DNA of 40,127 bases from Bacteroidaceae bacterium (GCA_017532725.1 JAFXIZ010000073.1:1-40127); one strand, 5' to 3'; positions 24,799 through 37,636 are shown, counted from the first letter of the stretch. Notes: generated from the letters alone by a model not told the origin. Numbers and translations are program-made.

Positions 24799-25686
24799 TT
24801 ACAATGTAACTTTACCGTAGTGTCCTATTTTTATTCTACCGTCATTCTCAACATATATTTTCACGGCATACACAAGGTTTGCACGCGAGTCCTTGGTCTG
24901 TATGCTTTTGGGCGTAAATTCACTCTCGGCCGAAATCCAAGCAATACGACCGGTATAATCGATCAACTCATCGCCACCAAAGTCGGCTGTAACAGTAACA
25001 GTATCGCCCAATGCGATATCGGCTAATTGGTCGGAAGTGAAATAGGCTCTTAAGTATATATTATTCAAATCGGCTATTTTCATCAGAGGCTTGCCGGGTG
25101 TAGCCAACTCGCCTGCTTCGACATACTTGAGTAACACAGTACCATCGATGGGCGAAACAATGCGACACTTCTCGATACGGTCGTCGAGTAAGGCTATTTG
25201 TGCCTCAAGAGCCTCAACGTTGCTTTCAATCGTTGCACTGTTGCTGTTGAGAGTCGATAACATTGCTGTAAGTTGGCCTTCCAAGATACGGATTTGAGCC
25301 TGTATATCATCGAGTTGCTTGGTGGTAGCAGCACCGTCGCGCAACATATTCTCGACGCGAGTCTGCTCGCTGCGTTGCTTGGCTATCTGCTCGCGCAACG
25401 AGGTAACTTGTTTTTGTATGTCGGGACGGCTGCTCAACAAGGCTGCTTGTTGCGCCTTCAGTTGACGACGTTGCAGATGCAGTTGTACACTATCGACAAC
25501 ACCCAACATTTCGCCGCGCGATACCGACATACCTTCGGCAGCATCAAACGACAATATTCTACCCGATGCCTCCGACGATACAATAACATCTACAGCCTCG
25601 AATGTGCCTGTAGCATCAAAATCCGATTTCTCCGAGCAGGCTGTCAAGCACGCAACAGCAACAATGCCCATTATTATCTTTTTCAT
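24799..25686 (-). CDS. HlyD-family membrane-fusion lipoprotein (YbhG-like)
   Basis: Periplasmic adaptor that should link the ABC permeases to an outer-membrane channel. The 295-residue protein has a lipoprotein signal with Cys17 (ACLTACSEK), a first half-lipoyl strand set (VSSEASGRILSFDAAEGMSV), and a coiled-coil hairpin of about 110 residues (KAQQAALLSSRP to DRIEKCRIVSPIDG). The second lipoyl half is SPIDGTVLLKYVEAGELATP, and beta-barrel strands end in HYGKVTL. It is about 10 nt behind the broken outer-membrane-factor gene and abuts the first ATPase gene. Confidence 0.92.
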   Translation of the reverse strand: MKKIIMGIVAVACLTACSEKSDFDATGTFEAVDVIVSSEASGRILSFDAAEGMSVSRGEMLGVVDSVQLHLQRRQLKAQQAALLSSRPDIQKQVTSLREQIAKQRSEQTRVENMLRDGAATTKQLDDIQAQIRILEGQLTAMLSTLNSNSATIESNVEALEAQIALLDDRIEKCRIVSPIDGTVLLKYVEAGELATPGKPLMKIADLNNIYLRAYFTSDQLADIALGDTVTVTADFGGDELIDYTGRIAWISAESEFTPKSIQTKDSRANLVYAVKIYVENDGRIKIGHYGKVTL

Positions 25687-25696
25687 ATCTGTTTAT

Positions 25697-26980
25697 TTAT
25701 TGATTTAACGTATGTTTCATTCGGCATATAGCCTGCAATAGTTCTATCTCGTGCGCACTATGATTGATGGCCGCCGTAGTTTCATCGGCTATCTTACGCA
25801 TCAGGTCGGCCGTATCAATCACACCGTTTTCCATCTGCACCTCGGCAGCCTCGCGCACCGAGCGACGCAACTCAACAATGCGCTTGTCGTCGGTAATGGC
25901 TTTGCGCAAGCGAGTTATTTCGCTATCATCTTGCGTCAACTGCAAGTCGGTATTAAAGAGGAAAACATCACGCTGTACAGCCACCGAGCGAGCAGCCACA
26001 TCGATGTTCTTCAGGCTGTTTTTCTGTGTATAGAATGCACCAATATTCCACGACATACGCACACCCACAATGGCATTCAGTGTCCATTCGGGCGAGGTCA
26101 TACTCTTGAACATATCCAAGCCCGGATTACCATAATAGCCTTGCGCAAAGGCATTGAATCGGGGCATAACGGATGTATTTACCGACCTCTTTTGCGCATT
26201 GAGTTTATCGATACGGGCATCGAACAGTGCCAACTCGGGTCGAGCCGAATGTCGAATAGTAGGCGTATCAACAATGGGTCGTTGCAACTTCTCATCGACA
26301 AGCGACCGACCTATAAAGAGTTCCAGCATACGGCGATATCCAGCCCTCGAAGCCTTGATTTGTTCCAACGATTGGCAAGCCGCGATCCGCTCCACCTCGA
26401 CAGCATCAACGTCCGATTGCATAGCCACGCCATTTTTATAATAAGTCCTTACTTTGTCGAGGTTACAATCGAGCAGTGCAATTTTGTTTTCAACCTGCGC
26501 TACTTGCTCATCGAGCAACAAGATGCCGAAATAGAGATTATCGACACGCGACTGTACATCATACAACGAAACATCGAGCGAGCGACGTTGCTCCTCGGCC
26601 TCGGTTTTAGCAATCTCGGTTTGTGCTTTTGAAACACCTCCGTCCCAAATGTTCTGATTGATATCCAATGCCAATTTATATTGGTCCTTGCGAATACCTA
26701 CATTTTCGATACCATTGGCTGTAAGCATCGAACTTAATGCCTCGGGGTAAGTAGGCGTGGCCGATTAGTACGTTGCCTGACCCGACAACACTACTTGGGG
26801 TATCCACGCACGCTTGGCATTAGAGATGTTATACTCCTCGGTTTGCGACACAAGTTCGTATTGCCTTATCTCGGGATAATGCTCACGCGCCCACTTGCGA
26901 CACTCGTCGAGCGTTTGTGCCTGTAGTGCGACACTACTCAACAATACTGCTACTACATACAACTGCCGTTTCATATTCAT
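25697..26980 (-). pseudogene. TolC-family outer-membrane factor interrupted by one in-frame stop codon
   Basis: The frame begins at ATG 26980 with a signal peptide (MNMKRQLYVVAVLLSSVALQ, cut near LQAQ) and the TolC-type start TLDECRKWAREHYPEIRQY. It meets a TAA at 26767-26765. The same frame continues without any shift: the next residues are SATPTYPEALSS, then MLTANGIE at 26728, and on through coiled-coil TolC repeats to 25697 (QNIWDGGVSKAQTE, VDAVEVERIAACQSL, NGVIDTADLMRKIADE). In relatives I recall, the residue at this point is Gln, so CAA to TAA is the simplest explanation. Restart at 26728 would give 343 residues without a signal peptide. The ATG overlaps the tetR stop by 1 nt (TAATG). 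It could be a true loss, strain polymorphism or a base-call error. Confidence 0.85.
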
Positions 26981-27606
26981 TATTTCTTTGTTATTCTTCT
27001 CATTATCATTTCTATCGTTTCTTGCTTACGCGCTGCCAAAAATTGTGCCTGATCGAACTGCCCTACCTCGCCAACCATCTGCAATATAAATTGGCTGCTT
27101 ATAATGGGAAAAACATTCAAGGATAGGATGCTTGTTAACAACATCATCACGTCTACTCGCTCTATCACGCCTTGCGCAGCAGCCTCATCGACAGACTTCT
27201 GCAAGTCGGTATATAACTGACGAATACTGTTTAATTTTTCGTACATAAAATGATACCTTTCGGGGTGTGGGAGCATCTCGGTAATAAGAAATCGAGGCAA
27301 TAAAGGATTGGCTGCCACCAAGTCGAAGTGCGATGCAATACCCTCTCTCAATCGCTCAATCAAGGGTAATTCGGAATTACCTAAAACCGACAACACCATT
27401 TGTGATATCAACTCAAATTTATCGGAAATGATGCGATCAAAAAGTTGCTCTTTGGTGCGAAAATAGTAGTGCAACATTGCGTGCGTCACGCCGGCTTTTT
27501 GTGCTATCACGACAGTGCGAGTGCCGTCGAAACCTTTACTAAAAAATTCGCTTTCGGCTACCTCAAGTATCAGTTGTTCTTTGCTCTTTTTCTCTTGTTC
27601 ACTCAT
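26980..27606 (-). CDS. TetR/AcrR-family transcriptional regulator
   Basis: A 208-residue repressor-type protein. The N-terminal helix-turn-helix reads ILEVAESEFFSKGFDGTRTV, then IAQKAGVTHAMLHYYFRTKE, the classic TetR recognition helix. The C-terminal ligand domain is helical with no recognisable specificity. It heads the operon for an ABC-type exporter in the same order as E. coli cecR (ybiH)-ybhGFSR, so it likely represses its own operon and responds to an exported toxic compound (inference). A candidate operator lies at its start site. Confidence 0.93.
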   Translation of the reverse strand: MSEQEKKSKEQLILEVAESEFFSKGFDGTRTVVIAQKAGVTHAMLHYYFRTKEQLFDRIISDKFELISQMVLSVLGNSELPLIERLREGIASHFDLVAANPLLPRFLITEMLPHPERYHFMYEKLNSIRQLYTDLQKSVDEAAAQGVIERVDVMMLLTSILSLNVFPIISSQFILQMVGEVGQFDQAQFLAARKQETIEMIMRRITKK

Positions 27607-27631
27607 AATAATTGTATGTAAACATTTTTGT

Positions 27632-27647
27632 TTAACAATTTTGTTAA
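27632..27647. promoter_or_regulatory. Candidate TetR operator
   Basis: An interrupted palindrome TTAACAA-TT-TTGTTAA with 7-bp perfect arms, placed over the expected transcription start just downstream of the -7 box. That is a usual position for autorepression. Confidence 0.5.
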
Positions 27648-27649
27648 TA

Positions 27650-27680
27650 CAAAAGTATATGGAATATTTTAACCGACAAA
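27650..27680 (-). promoter_or_regulatory. Promoter of the TetR/ABC exporter operon
   Basis: On the minus strand TTTG (27680-27677) and TACTTTTG (27657-27650) are exact -33 and -7 boxes 19 bp apart. The expected start is near 27643, about 40 nt before the tetR ATG. Confidence 0.75.
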
Positions 27681-27759
27681 ATTTTCAAGAAAAAAAATTT
27701 TAAAAAAAAATACAGTGACCGACAGGCAATAATAGACACATAATATATTAGACAATAAA

Positions 27760-27791
27760 TTGCGATATTTCACTCTTTTGAATTATATTTG
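27760..27791 (+). promoter_or_regulatory. Promoter of the Mpv17-like/beta-galactosidase transcript
   Basis: TATATTTG (27784-27791) is an exact -7 box with TTG (27760-27762) 21 bp upstream. The leader to the ATG at 27834 would be about 35-40 nt. Confidence 0.55.
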
Positions 27792-27833
27792 CAAAACGAA
27801 CAAACCTTAAAGCAACCTATAACATCTAATATT

Positions 27834-28520
27834 ATGAAAAAGAGCGATTTAATCTTTGCGCTATGTGTCATAGCACTGTTCCTACCCTTCTTCGTTATTG
27901 ACGCTGTGTATGAGTGGTATAAATCATTCAACGCTGCACACGGTATGATAATGAGTTTCCTCAAATTTGGCATCTTATCGACTATGGGCGAGATGCTGGG
28001 ACATCGCATATCGACAGGAACATACTACTCCAAGACATTTGGTATCATACCTCGTGCCATTGTTTGGGGTTTCTTGGGTATGGGTATCAGTATGGCAATG
28101 ACTATATTCGCGGCAGGCACACCCGTATTCCTCGAGAAATTGGGTATGACAGACGCAACAGCCATATTCAAGTCGGCCGACTTCAGTTGGGCAAAGGTAC
28201 TTGTAGCCCTATCGGTATCGGTTGCAATGAATACCATATTTGCACCAGTATTTATGACATTCCACAAAATTACCGATGCCCACATTGCTCGTTGTGGTGG
28301 CTCGGTCAAGGCTCTTATCACACCCATTCCTATGGCCGAAATGTTTGCCAACATCAACTGGAATGCACAATGGGGATTTGTATTTAAGAAGACAATACCT
28401 TTCTTCTGGTATCCTGCTCACACCATCACATTCTTGCTCCCTGCCGAGCAACGTGTACTATTTGCTGCCATTCTCGGTATCGTATTGGGTGTACTGCTGG
28501 CAGTAAGCACAAAGAAGTAA
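27834..28520 (+). CDS. Mpv17/PMP22-like membrane protein of Bacteroidales
   Basis: A 228-residue membrane protein from ATG 27834 (MKKSDLIFALCVIALFLPFF). It has about four to five hydrophobic segments. The blocks SFNAAHGMIMSFLKFGILST, PRAIVWGFLGMGISMAMTIF and NTIFAPVFMTFHKITDAHI, and the C-terminal KTIPFFWYPAHTITFLLP, agree with my recollection of the Bacteroides family annotated Mpv17/PMP22. In mitochondria and peroxisomes these are small inner-membrane channel-like proteins; the bacterial role is unknown. It precedes the beta-galactosidase gene by 28 nt with no promoter between, so they are probably co-transcribed, although a functional link is not obvious. Confidence 0.75.
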   Translation: MKKSDLIFALCVIALFLPFFVIDAVYEWYKSFNAAHGMIMSFLKFGILSTMGEMLGHRISTGTYYSKTFGIIPRAIVWGFLGMGISMAMTIFAAGTPVFLEKLGMTDATAIFKSADFSWAKVLVALSVSVAMNTIFAPVFMTFHKITDAHIARCGGSVKALITPIPMAEMFANINWNAQWGFVFKKTIPFFWYPAHTITFLLPAEQRVLFAAILGIVLGVLLAVSTKK

Positions 28521-28524
28521 ATAA

Positions 28525-31653
<3,129 letters not shown>

Positions 31654-31664
31654 GATAGTAACAA

Positions 31665-31709
31665 TAAACACAACGCCCATAGCAACAAGTGCTATGGGCG
31701 TTGTGTTTA
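31665..31709. terminator. Very strong bidirectional hairpin between convergent genes
   Basis: A perfect 20-bp stem (31665-31684 with 31690-31709) around a 5-nt loop ACAAG. It lies between the ends of the beta-galactosidase gene and the efflux outer-membrane factor gene. There is no separate T-tract, but each arm ends in GTGTTTA, giving T-rich 3' ends in both directions. Confidence 0.75.
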
Positions 31710-31738
31710 ACAGCAAACTGTCAATTTCTTATCGCGCC

Positions 31739-33124
31739 TTACTCCTCTGTTCCACCACCGAGGGCGTGGAAGAGTGATATTACACCTTGTATCTCATCGT
31801 ATTGGTCGGAGGCTTGCATCAACTCGGCTTGGAGTAGGTTTTGTTGCGCAGTAAGTACCTCGAGATAATTGGCACTACCGTGCTTCATCAACAGTTTGGT
31901 ATTCCAAATGGCAGCCTTGAGGTTGACAATCTGCTTTTGGTCAATTTCATATCTCTTGCGAGCCGTTTGCCACTGTACCAGCGCATTATTCACCTCGGCA
32001 CCTGCATCCAAAAGGCTCTGACGGAACAACAGCATAGCCTCCTCTTGTTGCGCCTTGGCAATCTTGAGTCGTGCTATATTGGTGCCTTGATTGAACAACG
32101 GTTGCACTAATGAGCCTATGGCCTCGAGTAACCAACCGGCAGGGTTGGCAAGCGTTGCTCCGTTGTTCGTCCATCCTGCAGAGCCACTCAACCTAATAGT
32201 GGGATAGAATGCTGCGTGTGCAGCGTTGGTGGCATAGAAGGCTTCGGCCAAAGCATACTCGGCTTGACGCACATCGGGGCGAAAACTCAATAACTGTAAT
32301 GGGATACCTACCGACAACTCTTCGGGGAATACTTGGTCGGTAAGTTTGCCACGATGCAACATTGTGGGAGCCATACCCAACAATACCGACAATGAGTTTT
32401 CTTGTTCAATTATGCGACGCTCAAGCGTAAGTACCGAGCCTTCGACATTCAAACGGTTGGCCTTGGCTTGCAGCACGGCAGCCTCATTGGTCTTGCCGGC
32501 ACGTTTCAGTGCCTCGAGTGTACGGATATTCTCCTCCCAAGTATCGAGTGTGCGACGGCTGATGTCGAGTTGTTCATCGAGCATCAGTAGCGTGAAATAA
32601 CTATTGGCAATGGTAGCAATGAGTTGCGTGCGAACGGCCTGGCGATAAGCCTTGGTCTGCTCAAGAGCAGCCTCGGCACCACGCGATGCGTTGAGTTGCT
32701 TACCGAAAATATCGAGTTCCCAAGCGACATCGGCTGCTACGGTATAAGACTTATTGAGCGAAGCACCCGAACGTTGCGACAAGCCACCTTGCGCCGATAG
32801 GTTGACAGCCGGCACAAATGCCAAGCGCGATGCAGTAAGTGTTGCTTCGGCTTGCTCGACACGCAATCGGGCTATCTGCAAGTCGGTATTGTGCTGCAAG
32901 CCCTGCTCTATCCAATGCTGCAACAGCGTATCGGTAAAGACTGTTCGCCACGACATATAACCTATTGAGGTACTATCGACCGATATAGCCGTTGTATCGA
33001 TAGGCAGTCGTTGATACAGGCTGTCAACAACCGGAATATCGGGTTGCTTGTACTTGGTATAAAGGTTGCATCCTGTAAGTTGGAGCAACAATATGGTAGG
33101 AAGTAATAACAGTATTCTCTTCAT
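31739..33124 (-). CDS. RND efflux outer-membrane lipoprotein (OprM/CusC-like)
   Basis: Outer-membrane channel of the tripartite pump encoded upstream. The 461-residue protein has a lipoprotein signal with Cys19 (LLLQLTGCNLYTKYKQPD), and two TolC-type repeats with the pattern LQIARLRVEQAEATL and, in the second half, LAEAFYATNAAHAAFYPTIR. Residues LSFRPDVRQAEYAL and the ending YDEIQGVISLFHALGGG are typical of the NodT/OprM group. It is 11 nt behind the RND pump gene and ends the operon. It is also the only intact TolC-family protein in this window. Confidence 0.95.
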   Translation of the reverse strand: MKRILLLLPTILLLQLTGCNLYTKYKQPDIPVVDSLYQRLPIDTTAISVDSTSIGYMSWRTVFTDTLLQHWIEQGLQHNTDLQIARLRVEQAEATLTASRLAFVPAVNLSAQGGLSQRSGASLNKSYTVAADVAWELDIFGKQLNASRGAEAALEQTKAYRQAVRTQLIATIANSYFTLLMLDEQLDISRRTLDTWEENIRTLEALKRAGKTNEAAVLQAKANRLNVEGSVLTLERRIIEQENSLSVLLGMAPTMLHRGKLTDQVFPEELSVGIPLQLLSFRPDVRQAEYALAEAFYATNAAHAAFYPTIRLSGSAGWTNNGATLANPAGWLLEAIGSLVQPLFNQGTNIARLKIAKAQQEEAMLLFRQSLLDAGAEVNNALVQWQTARKRYEIDQKQIVNLKAAIWNTKLLMKHGSANYLEVLTAQQNLLQAELMQASDQYDEIQGVISLFHALGGGTEE

Positions 33125-33135
33125 CTTGTCAATAT

Positions 33136-36100
33136 CTATTTGATTGATCTATGAGGCATAACTTTCTCTTCAAGCAGACGGAACACAATAAACAGCACGG
33201 GAACAATAAACAACAAGGCTACCGTACCTATAAGCATACCACCTACAGTACCCACGCCTATCGATATGTTTCCGTTGGCACCTACGCCGGTAGAGAACAT
33301 CAATGGCAACATACCGAAAATCATTGTCAACGAAGTCATCAAAATGGGACGCAAACGAGCCTTGGCAGCCGACATAGCCGATGCAGCAATGCTCATACCT
33401 TGACGACGACGCTCGGTGGCGTACTCGGTGAGCAAGATGGCAGTCTTGGCAAGCAATCCGATGAGCATCAACAGTCCTATCTGCAAGTAAATATTGTTTT
33501 CCAACCCGAACATTCGGGCAAATAAGAAACTACCTGCCAAACCGAACGGAACAGAAAGAAGTATGACAATGGGGACAAATATACTCTCATACAACGCACA
33601 CAGTATAAGGTATATAAAGACTATACAAATGACAAAAATCATTGCTGTAGCCTTACCCGATGAGGCCTCCTCGCGCGACATACCACCAAATTCAAATCCA
33701 TATCCGGCAGGTAATGTTTCGGCAGCAACCTCGCGAACAGCCTGTATCGCCTCACCCGAACTGTAGCCCTTGGCTGGCTGACCGTTGACCGATATGGCCG
33801 AGAAGAGGTTGAAACGCGAGATAGATTGCGCACCATATACGCGAGTAAGCGTAAGGTATTGGTTGATTTGGCTCATCTCGCCCTTATCGTTGCGAACAAA
33901 CATATTGGCAAGCGACTCGGTATCGAGACGGAACTCGGGCGATGCTTGCACCATAACACGATATAGTTTCGAGAAACGATTCATATTAGAAGCATAACTA
34001 CCACCAATATAACCCGAAACCACATCCAATACATCGTCGGGCGACACACCGTTGCGTTTACATCTTACAGCATCGACCTCAAGTAGATATTGGGGATACT
34101 TGGTATCGAACGAGGTAGAAGCACGCGCTATCTCGGGTCGGTCGTTCAGTCCGGCAATAAGATTGTTGGTGACACGTTGCAAATCTTCGATAGTACCACC
34201 CTTTTGGTCTTGCACATAGAGTTCAAAACCACTGCTCACACCATAACCGGGTATCATACCACGAGTGAATACAAGAATCTTGGCCGATTTTATATCCGAC
34301 GTACGGCGATATATCTCCTCGATAACCGAATCAATATCATCGCCCTTATCGGTACGTTCTTTCCAATTTTTCAAACGAATAGAGAACATACCGGCCGATG
34401 AGCCTTGTCCACTCATCATACCACGACCTGTGGTTTTAGAATATATCTCAATTTGAGGGATGGTGGCAATGCGCTTGTCAATCTCATCCATTACTCGAAT
34501 GGTTTCCAACAAGTTAGTGCCCGGAGGTGTCTGCACATCGATATTGATAGAGCCCATATCCTCCTTGGGAACAAGACCCGTCTTGGTTGTTTGCAACATA
34601 TAGAATAGGCCACCACAGGCAATGACAATAAGTAGCATCGACAGCCAACGATGACGGAACATAAACATTACACCACCACGATATTTGTTGACAAGGCGAC
34701 TAAAGGCAGCCTCAAATGCAATGTGAAAACGTGAAGAAAAACTTAACTTCTTGCCATCGGCGGCCGTTTCGTGAGGTGTCATAATAAGGGCACATAAGGC
34801 AGGACTTAGTGTCAAGGCATTGAGCAACGATATACCCACAGCAACAGCCATTGTAAGTCCGAACTGCGTGTAGAACGTACCTGTAGTACCACCCATAAAA
34901 CTGACAGGGATGAACACAGCCATAAAGACAAACGTGGTAGTCAACAACGCAGTAGAAATACCTCCCATAGCACTCACTGTGGCTTCGTAAGCCGAGGTAT
35001 ATCCTTCATCAAACTTGGCCTGCACAGCCTCCACTACCACAATGGCATCATCGACCACCGTACCAATGACCAGCACCAAGGCAAAGAGCGTAATGAGGTT
35101 AAGACTAAATCCGGCAACCAACAAAAATGCAAACGTACCTACCAACGAAACTATGATAGATGCTGCCGGTATAAGCGTCGAACGCAAGTTCTGCAAGAAT
35201 ATATACACCACCAAGATAACCAACAGGATGGCCTCTAACAGTGTTTTTACCACATTCTTAATAGAGGCATCGAGGAAGTCCTTGGTACTCATCAAATCGA
35301 CTATAACCAAGCCTTTGGGCAGGTCTTTGGCTATCTCGGCCACCACGCGATCCACCTCCTCGATTATCTCGTTGGCATTAGAGCCCGACGTTTGCGAAAT
35401 CATACAGGTAGTACCGGGGCAACCGTTGACAGTACCCACATATTCGTAACTGCGCGAGCCCAACTCGATGCGAGCAACATCCTTCAATCGCAACACCGTA
35501 CCATCGCTTTGCGCCCTTATCACCAAGTTCTCGTAATCAATTTCCTTTTCATAACGACCACGATACTTGAGGGTATAACGGAAAGTATTATCCGAGTCGG
35601 CACCCAACGTACCTGTAGGCGACTCTATGTTTTGTTCATCGAGTACAACGCGAATGTCCGACGGCATCAGGTTATACTTGGCCATCTTACCGGGGTCGAG
35701 CCATATACGCAACGAATAGTCGCCACCCATAATATCCACCTCACCTACTCCGGCAATACGCGAGAGGCGAGGCTCGACATTAATTTTCATATAGTTGCTG
35801 ATGAAGTTCTGGTCGAACGAGCCATCGGGACTATATACGGCAAGGGTTTTGATACGGCTGGTTTGGCGTTTTCGCACCGTTACACCACTGCGCGTAACCT
35901 CGGCCGGCAACAAGCCTTGCGCTTGAGCCATACGGTTTTGCACATTAACCATAGCCATATCGCCATCGGTACCTTGGCGAAAATATATCTGTATGTTGGC
36001 CGAGCCGGAGTTGGTCGATGACGATACCATATACATCATATTCTCCACACCGTTAATAGCCTCCTCAAGAGGTATAACGACACTCTTCTGCACCGTTTCG

Positions 36101-36264
36101 GCACTTGCACCGGCGTAATTGGCCGATACGCTGATGGTAGGAGGCGCAATCTCGGGGAATTGCTCAACCGGCAATTGCACCAAACTGATAACGCCCAATA
36201 GCAGAATTGCTACCGATATAACACCGGCAAGAATAGGTCGGTCGATAAAAGTTTTAACATTCAT
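33136..36264 (-). CDS. RND multidrug efflux transporter (AcrB/HAE1-type)
   Basis: Inner-membrane proton/drug antiporter of 1042 residues with the twelve-helix RND plan. It starts MNVKTFIDRPILAGVISVAI and has the porter-domain blocks LPVEQFPEIAPPTISV and GASAETVQKSV. The proton-relay aspartate pair is in TM4 (IGTVVDDAIVVVE), and the matching Lys in TM10 is in GLLAKTAILLTEYA. The full HAE1 length and the FSRLVNKYRG linker between the two halves are intact. It is 3 nt behind the adaptor gene. Substrate range cannot be deduced. Confidence 0.96.
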   Translation of the reverse strand: MNVKTFIDRPILAGVISVAILLLGVISLVQLPVEQFPEIAPPTISVSANYAGASAETVQKSVVIPLEEAINGVENMMYMVSSSTNSGSANIQIYFRQGTDGDMAMVNVQNRMAQAQGLLPAEVTRSGVTVRKRQTSRIKTLAVYSPDGSFDQNFISNYMKINVEPRLSRIAGVGEVDIMGGDYSLRIWLDPGKMAKYNLMPSDIRVVLDEQNIESPTGTLGADSDNTFRYTLKYRGRYEKEIDYENLVIRAQSDGTVLRLKDVARIELGSRSYEYVGTVNGCPGTTCMISQTSGSNANEIIEEVDRVVAEIAKDLPKGLVIVDLMSTKDFLDASIKNVVKTLLEAILLVILVVYIFLQNLRSTLIPAASIIVSLVGTFAFLLVAGFSLNLITLFALVLVIGTVVDDAIVVVEAVQAKFDEGYTSAYEATVSAMGGISTALLTTTFVFMAVFIPVSFMGGTTGTFYTQFGLTMAVAVGISLLNALTLSPALCALIMTPHETAADGKKLSFSSRFHIAFEAAFSRLVNKYRGGVMFMFRHRWLSMLLIVIACGGLFYMLQTTKTGLVPKEDMGSINIDVQTPPGTNLLETIRVMDEIDKRIATIPQIEIYSKTTGRGMMSGQGSSAGMFSIRLKNWKERTDKGDDIDSVIEEIYRRTSDIKSAKILVFTRGMIPGYGVSSGFELYVQDQKGGTIEDLQRVTNNLIAGLNDRPEIARASTSFDTKYPQYLLEVDAVRCKRNGVSPDDVLDVVSGYIGGSYASNMNRFSKLYRVMVQASPEFRLDTESLANMFVRNDKGEMSQINQYLTLTRVYGAQSISRFNLFSAISVNGQPAKGYSSGEAIQAVREVAAETLPAGYGFEFGGMSREEASSGKATAMIFVICIVFIYLILCALYESIFVPIVILLSVPFGLAGSFLFARMFGLENNIYLQIGLLMLIGLLAKTAILLTEYATERRRQGMSIAASAMSAAKARLRPILMTSLTMIFGMLPLMFSTGVGANGNISIGVGTVGGMLIGTVALLFIVPVLFIVFRLLEEKVMPHRSIK

Positions 36265-36267
36265 ACC

Positions 36268-37386
36268 CTACTCCTCCTTGGCATTTTCGTCGGCAACAAC
36301 CACAGTTCCTTCGCGTATAAGGCCTGCACCCTCGGCTACAATCACATCGCCCTCTTGCAAACCCTTCTCGACAATATACTCAACGCCATTGTTTTGAGGC
36401 ATAACCTCGATTTGGGTAGATACTGCACGACCCTCAACCACACGATACACAAAGATACGGTCTTGCAACTCGTAGGTGGCAGATTGTGGAATCACGATGC
36501 AATCCTTGCGCTCCGACGGAATAAGCACCGTGCCACTACCACCATCGCGCAATACACGACCTCGGTTGGGGAATACGGCACGCAGGCTCACTGAACCCGT
36601 ACTTGCACTGATAGTACCACTGATGGCATTAATGCGACCTTTGTATTCGTAAATATCACCATTACTCATACGCAACTCCACCTCGGGCATCTCATCGATA
36701 GCCTTCTGCAACGAGCCGTATTGATGAATAAGATCGAGCATTTGATTCTCGGCCATAGAGAAGTAGGCGTAAACCCTGCTATCGTCCGATACGGTAACCA
36801 AAGGCTCGGCTATATTACTGTTTACCAATGCACCTACACGATAAGGTATCATACTTGCCACACCATTTACGGGCGATTTCACCTCGGTATATGACAAGTT
36901 GTTGCGAGCGTTATTCTCCTCGGCTTGCGCAAGAGCCAATTTAGCCTCGGCCTCGGCCAAGTCGTTGCGAGCCATCATCAAGTCAAACTCCGACACAACA
37001 TCCTGCTCGTACAACTCCTTGTTACTGTCGAGCATCAGTTGTGCAGTAGATAGTGCAGCCTCGGCACTCTTTACATTGGCTACAGCAATTTCATAAGCAG
37101 CCTCGTATGGGGCTTGGTCGATAACAAAAAGGACATTACCCATACCCACCACATCACCTTCGTTGATGCGAATATCGGTAATCATACCACTCACTTGAGG
37201 GCGTATCTCAACCGTCTGACAACCCTTGATGGCAGCCGTATAATCGGCAACCAACACGCGATCGCTCAATGTAACTGTGTGCAACGGATAATCGTTCGAT
37301 TTTGGGGTTGTTTCTTCTTTCTTTTCACCACAGCCTGCCAACAAAAGACCGGCGGCTGCCAATAGTAATAAAAGTTTGCGATTCAT
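36268..37386 (-). CDS. RND efflux periplasmic adaptor (AcrA-like lipoprotein)
   Basis: Periplasmic adaptor of 372 residues with a lipoprotein signal and Cys19 (AAAGLLLAGCGEKKEE). The lipoyl halves are IRPQVSGMITDIRINEGDVV and VKSPVNGVASMIPYRVGALV, joined by a coiled-coil hairpin of about 70 residues. Beta-barrel and membrane-proximal domains follow (GRINAISGTISASTGSVSLR and the final EGAGLIREGTVVV). First gene of the adaptor-pump-channel operon. No regulator gene lies beside it, unlike most such operons. Confidence 0.95.
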   Translation of the reverse strand: MNRKLLLLLAAAGLLLAGCGEKKEETTPKSNDYPLHTVTLSDRVLVADYTAAIKGCQTVEIRPQVSGMITDIRINEGDVVGMGNVLFVIDQAPYEAAYEIAVANVKSAEAALSTAQLMLDSNKELYEQDVVSEFDLMMARNDLAEAEAKLALAQAEENNARNNLSYTEVKSPVNGVASMIPYRVGALVNSNIAEPLVTVSDDSRVYAYFSMAENQMLDLIHQYGSLQKAIDEMPEVELRMSNGDIYEYKGRINAISGTISASTGSVSLRAVFPNRGRVLRDGGSGTVLIPSERKDCIVIPQSATYELQDRIFVYRVVEGRAVSTQIEVMPQNNGVEYIVEKGLQEGDVIVAEGAGLIREGTVVVADENAKEE

Positions 37387-37451
37387 CTATGTGTGCGTTT
37401 TTATTTTTTCAGCATTAAAATCTTAACCAAACACGCGCTTTATAGGCCTTG

Positions 37452-37459
37452 CAAATTTA
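37452..37459 (-). promoter_or_regulatory. -7 box of the RND efflux operon
   Basis: Minus-strand TAAATTTG (37459-37452) is an exact TAnnTTTG box 65 nt before the adaptor start. No TTTG stands at the usual distance; the nearest, 37474-37471, is only 11 bp upstream. Confidence 0.45.
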
Positions 37460-37628
37460 CACAAAACGCACAAATTTTTAAAGAAGCGTTTGTATAAAAA
37501 AACTCAAAATTCTAAAGTTTTTTTACATCTTTTATCCATCAAAATACGCAAAATACACAAAGTTATTTTTTTGTGCAAAACAGTACAAAAAATTCATCAA
37601 CCGACGCACTTTGTTTACAATTTATATA

Positions 37629-37636
37629 TAATTTTG
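37629..37636 (+). promoter_or_regulatory. -7 box of ddh
   Basis: TAATTTTG at 37629-37636 fits TAnnTTTG and lies 25 nt before the ATG at 37662. A TTTG at 37610-37613 is 15 bp upstream, shorter than usual. The divergent intergenic region (275 bp) is A-tract rich and contains a tandem 9-bp repeat CAAAATACG/CAAAATACA (37540-37557). Confidence 0.5.

Noticed and set aside
25751..26632. Plus-strand frame of 293 codons
   Set aside because: Antisense to the TolC-like coding sequence, no recognisable domain, Cys/His-rich shadow composition.
26728..26980. Frameshift as the cause of the split TolC-like gene
   Set aside because: The sequence on both sides of the TAA is in the same frame; only the stop codon interrupts it.
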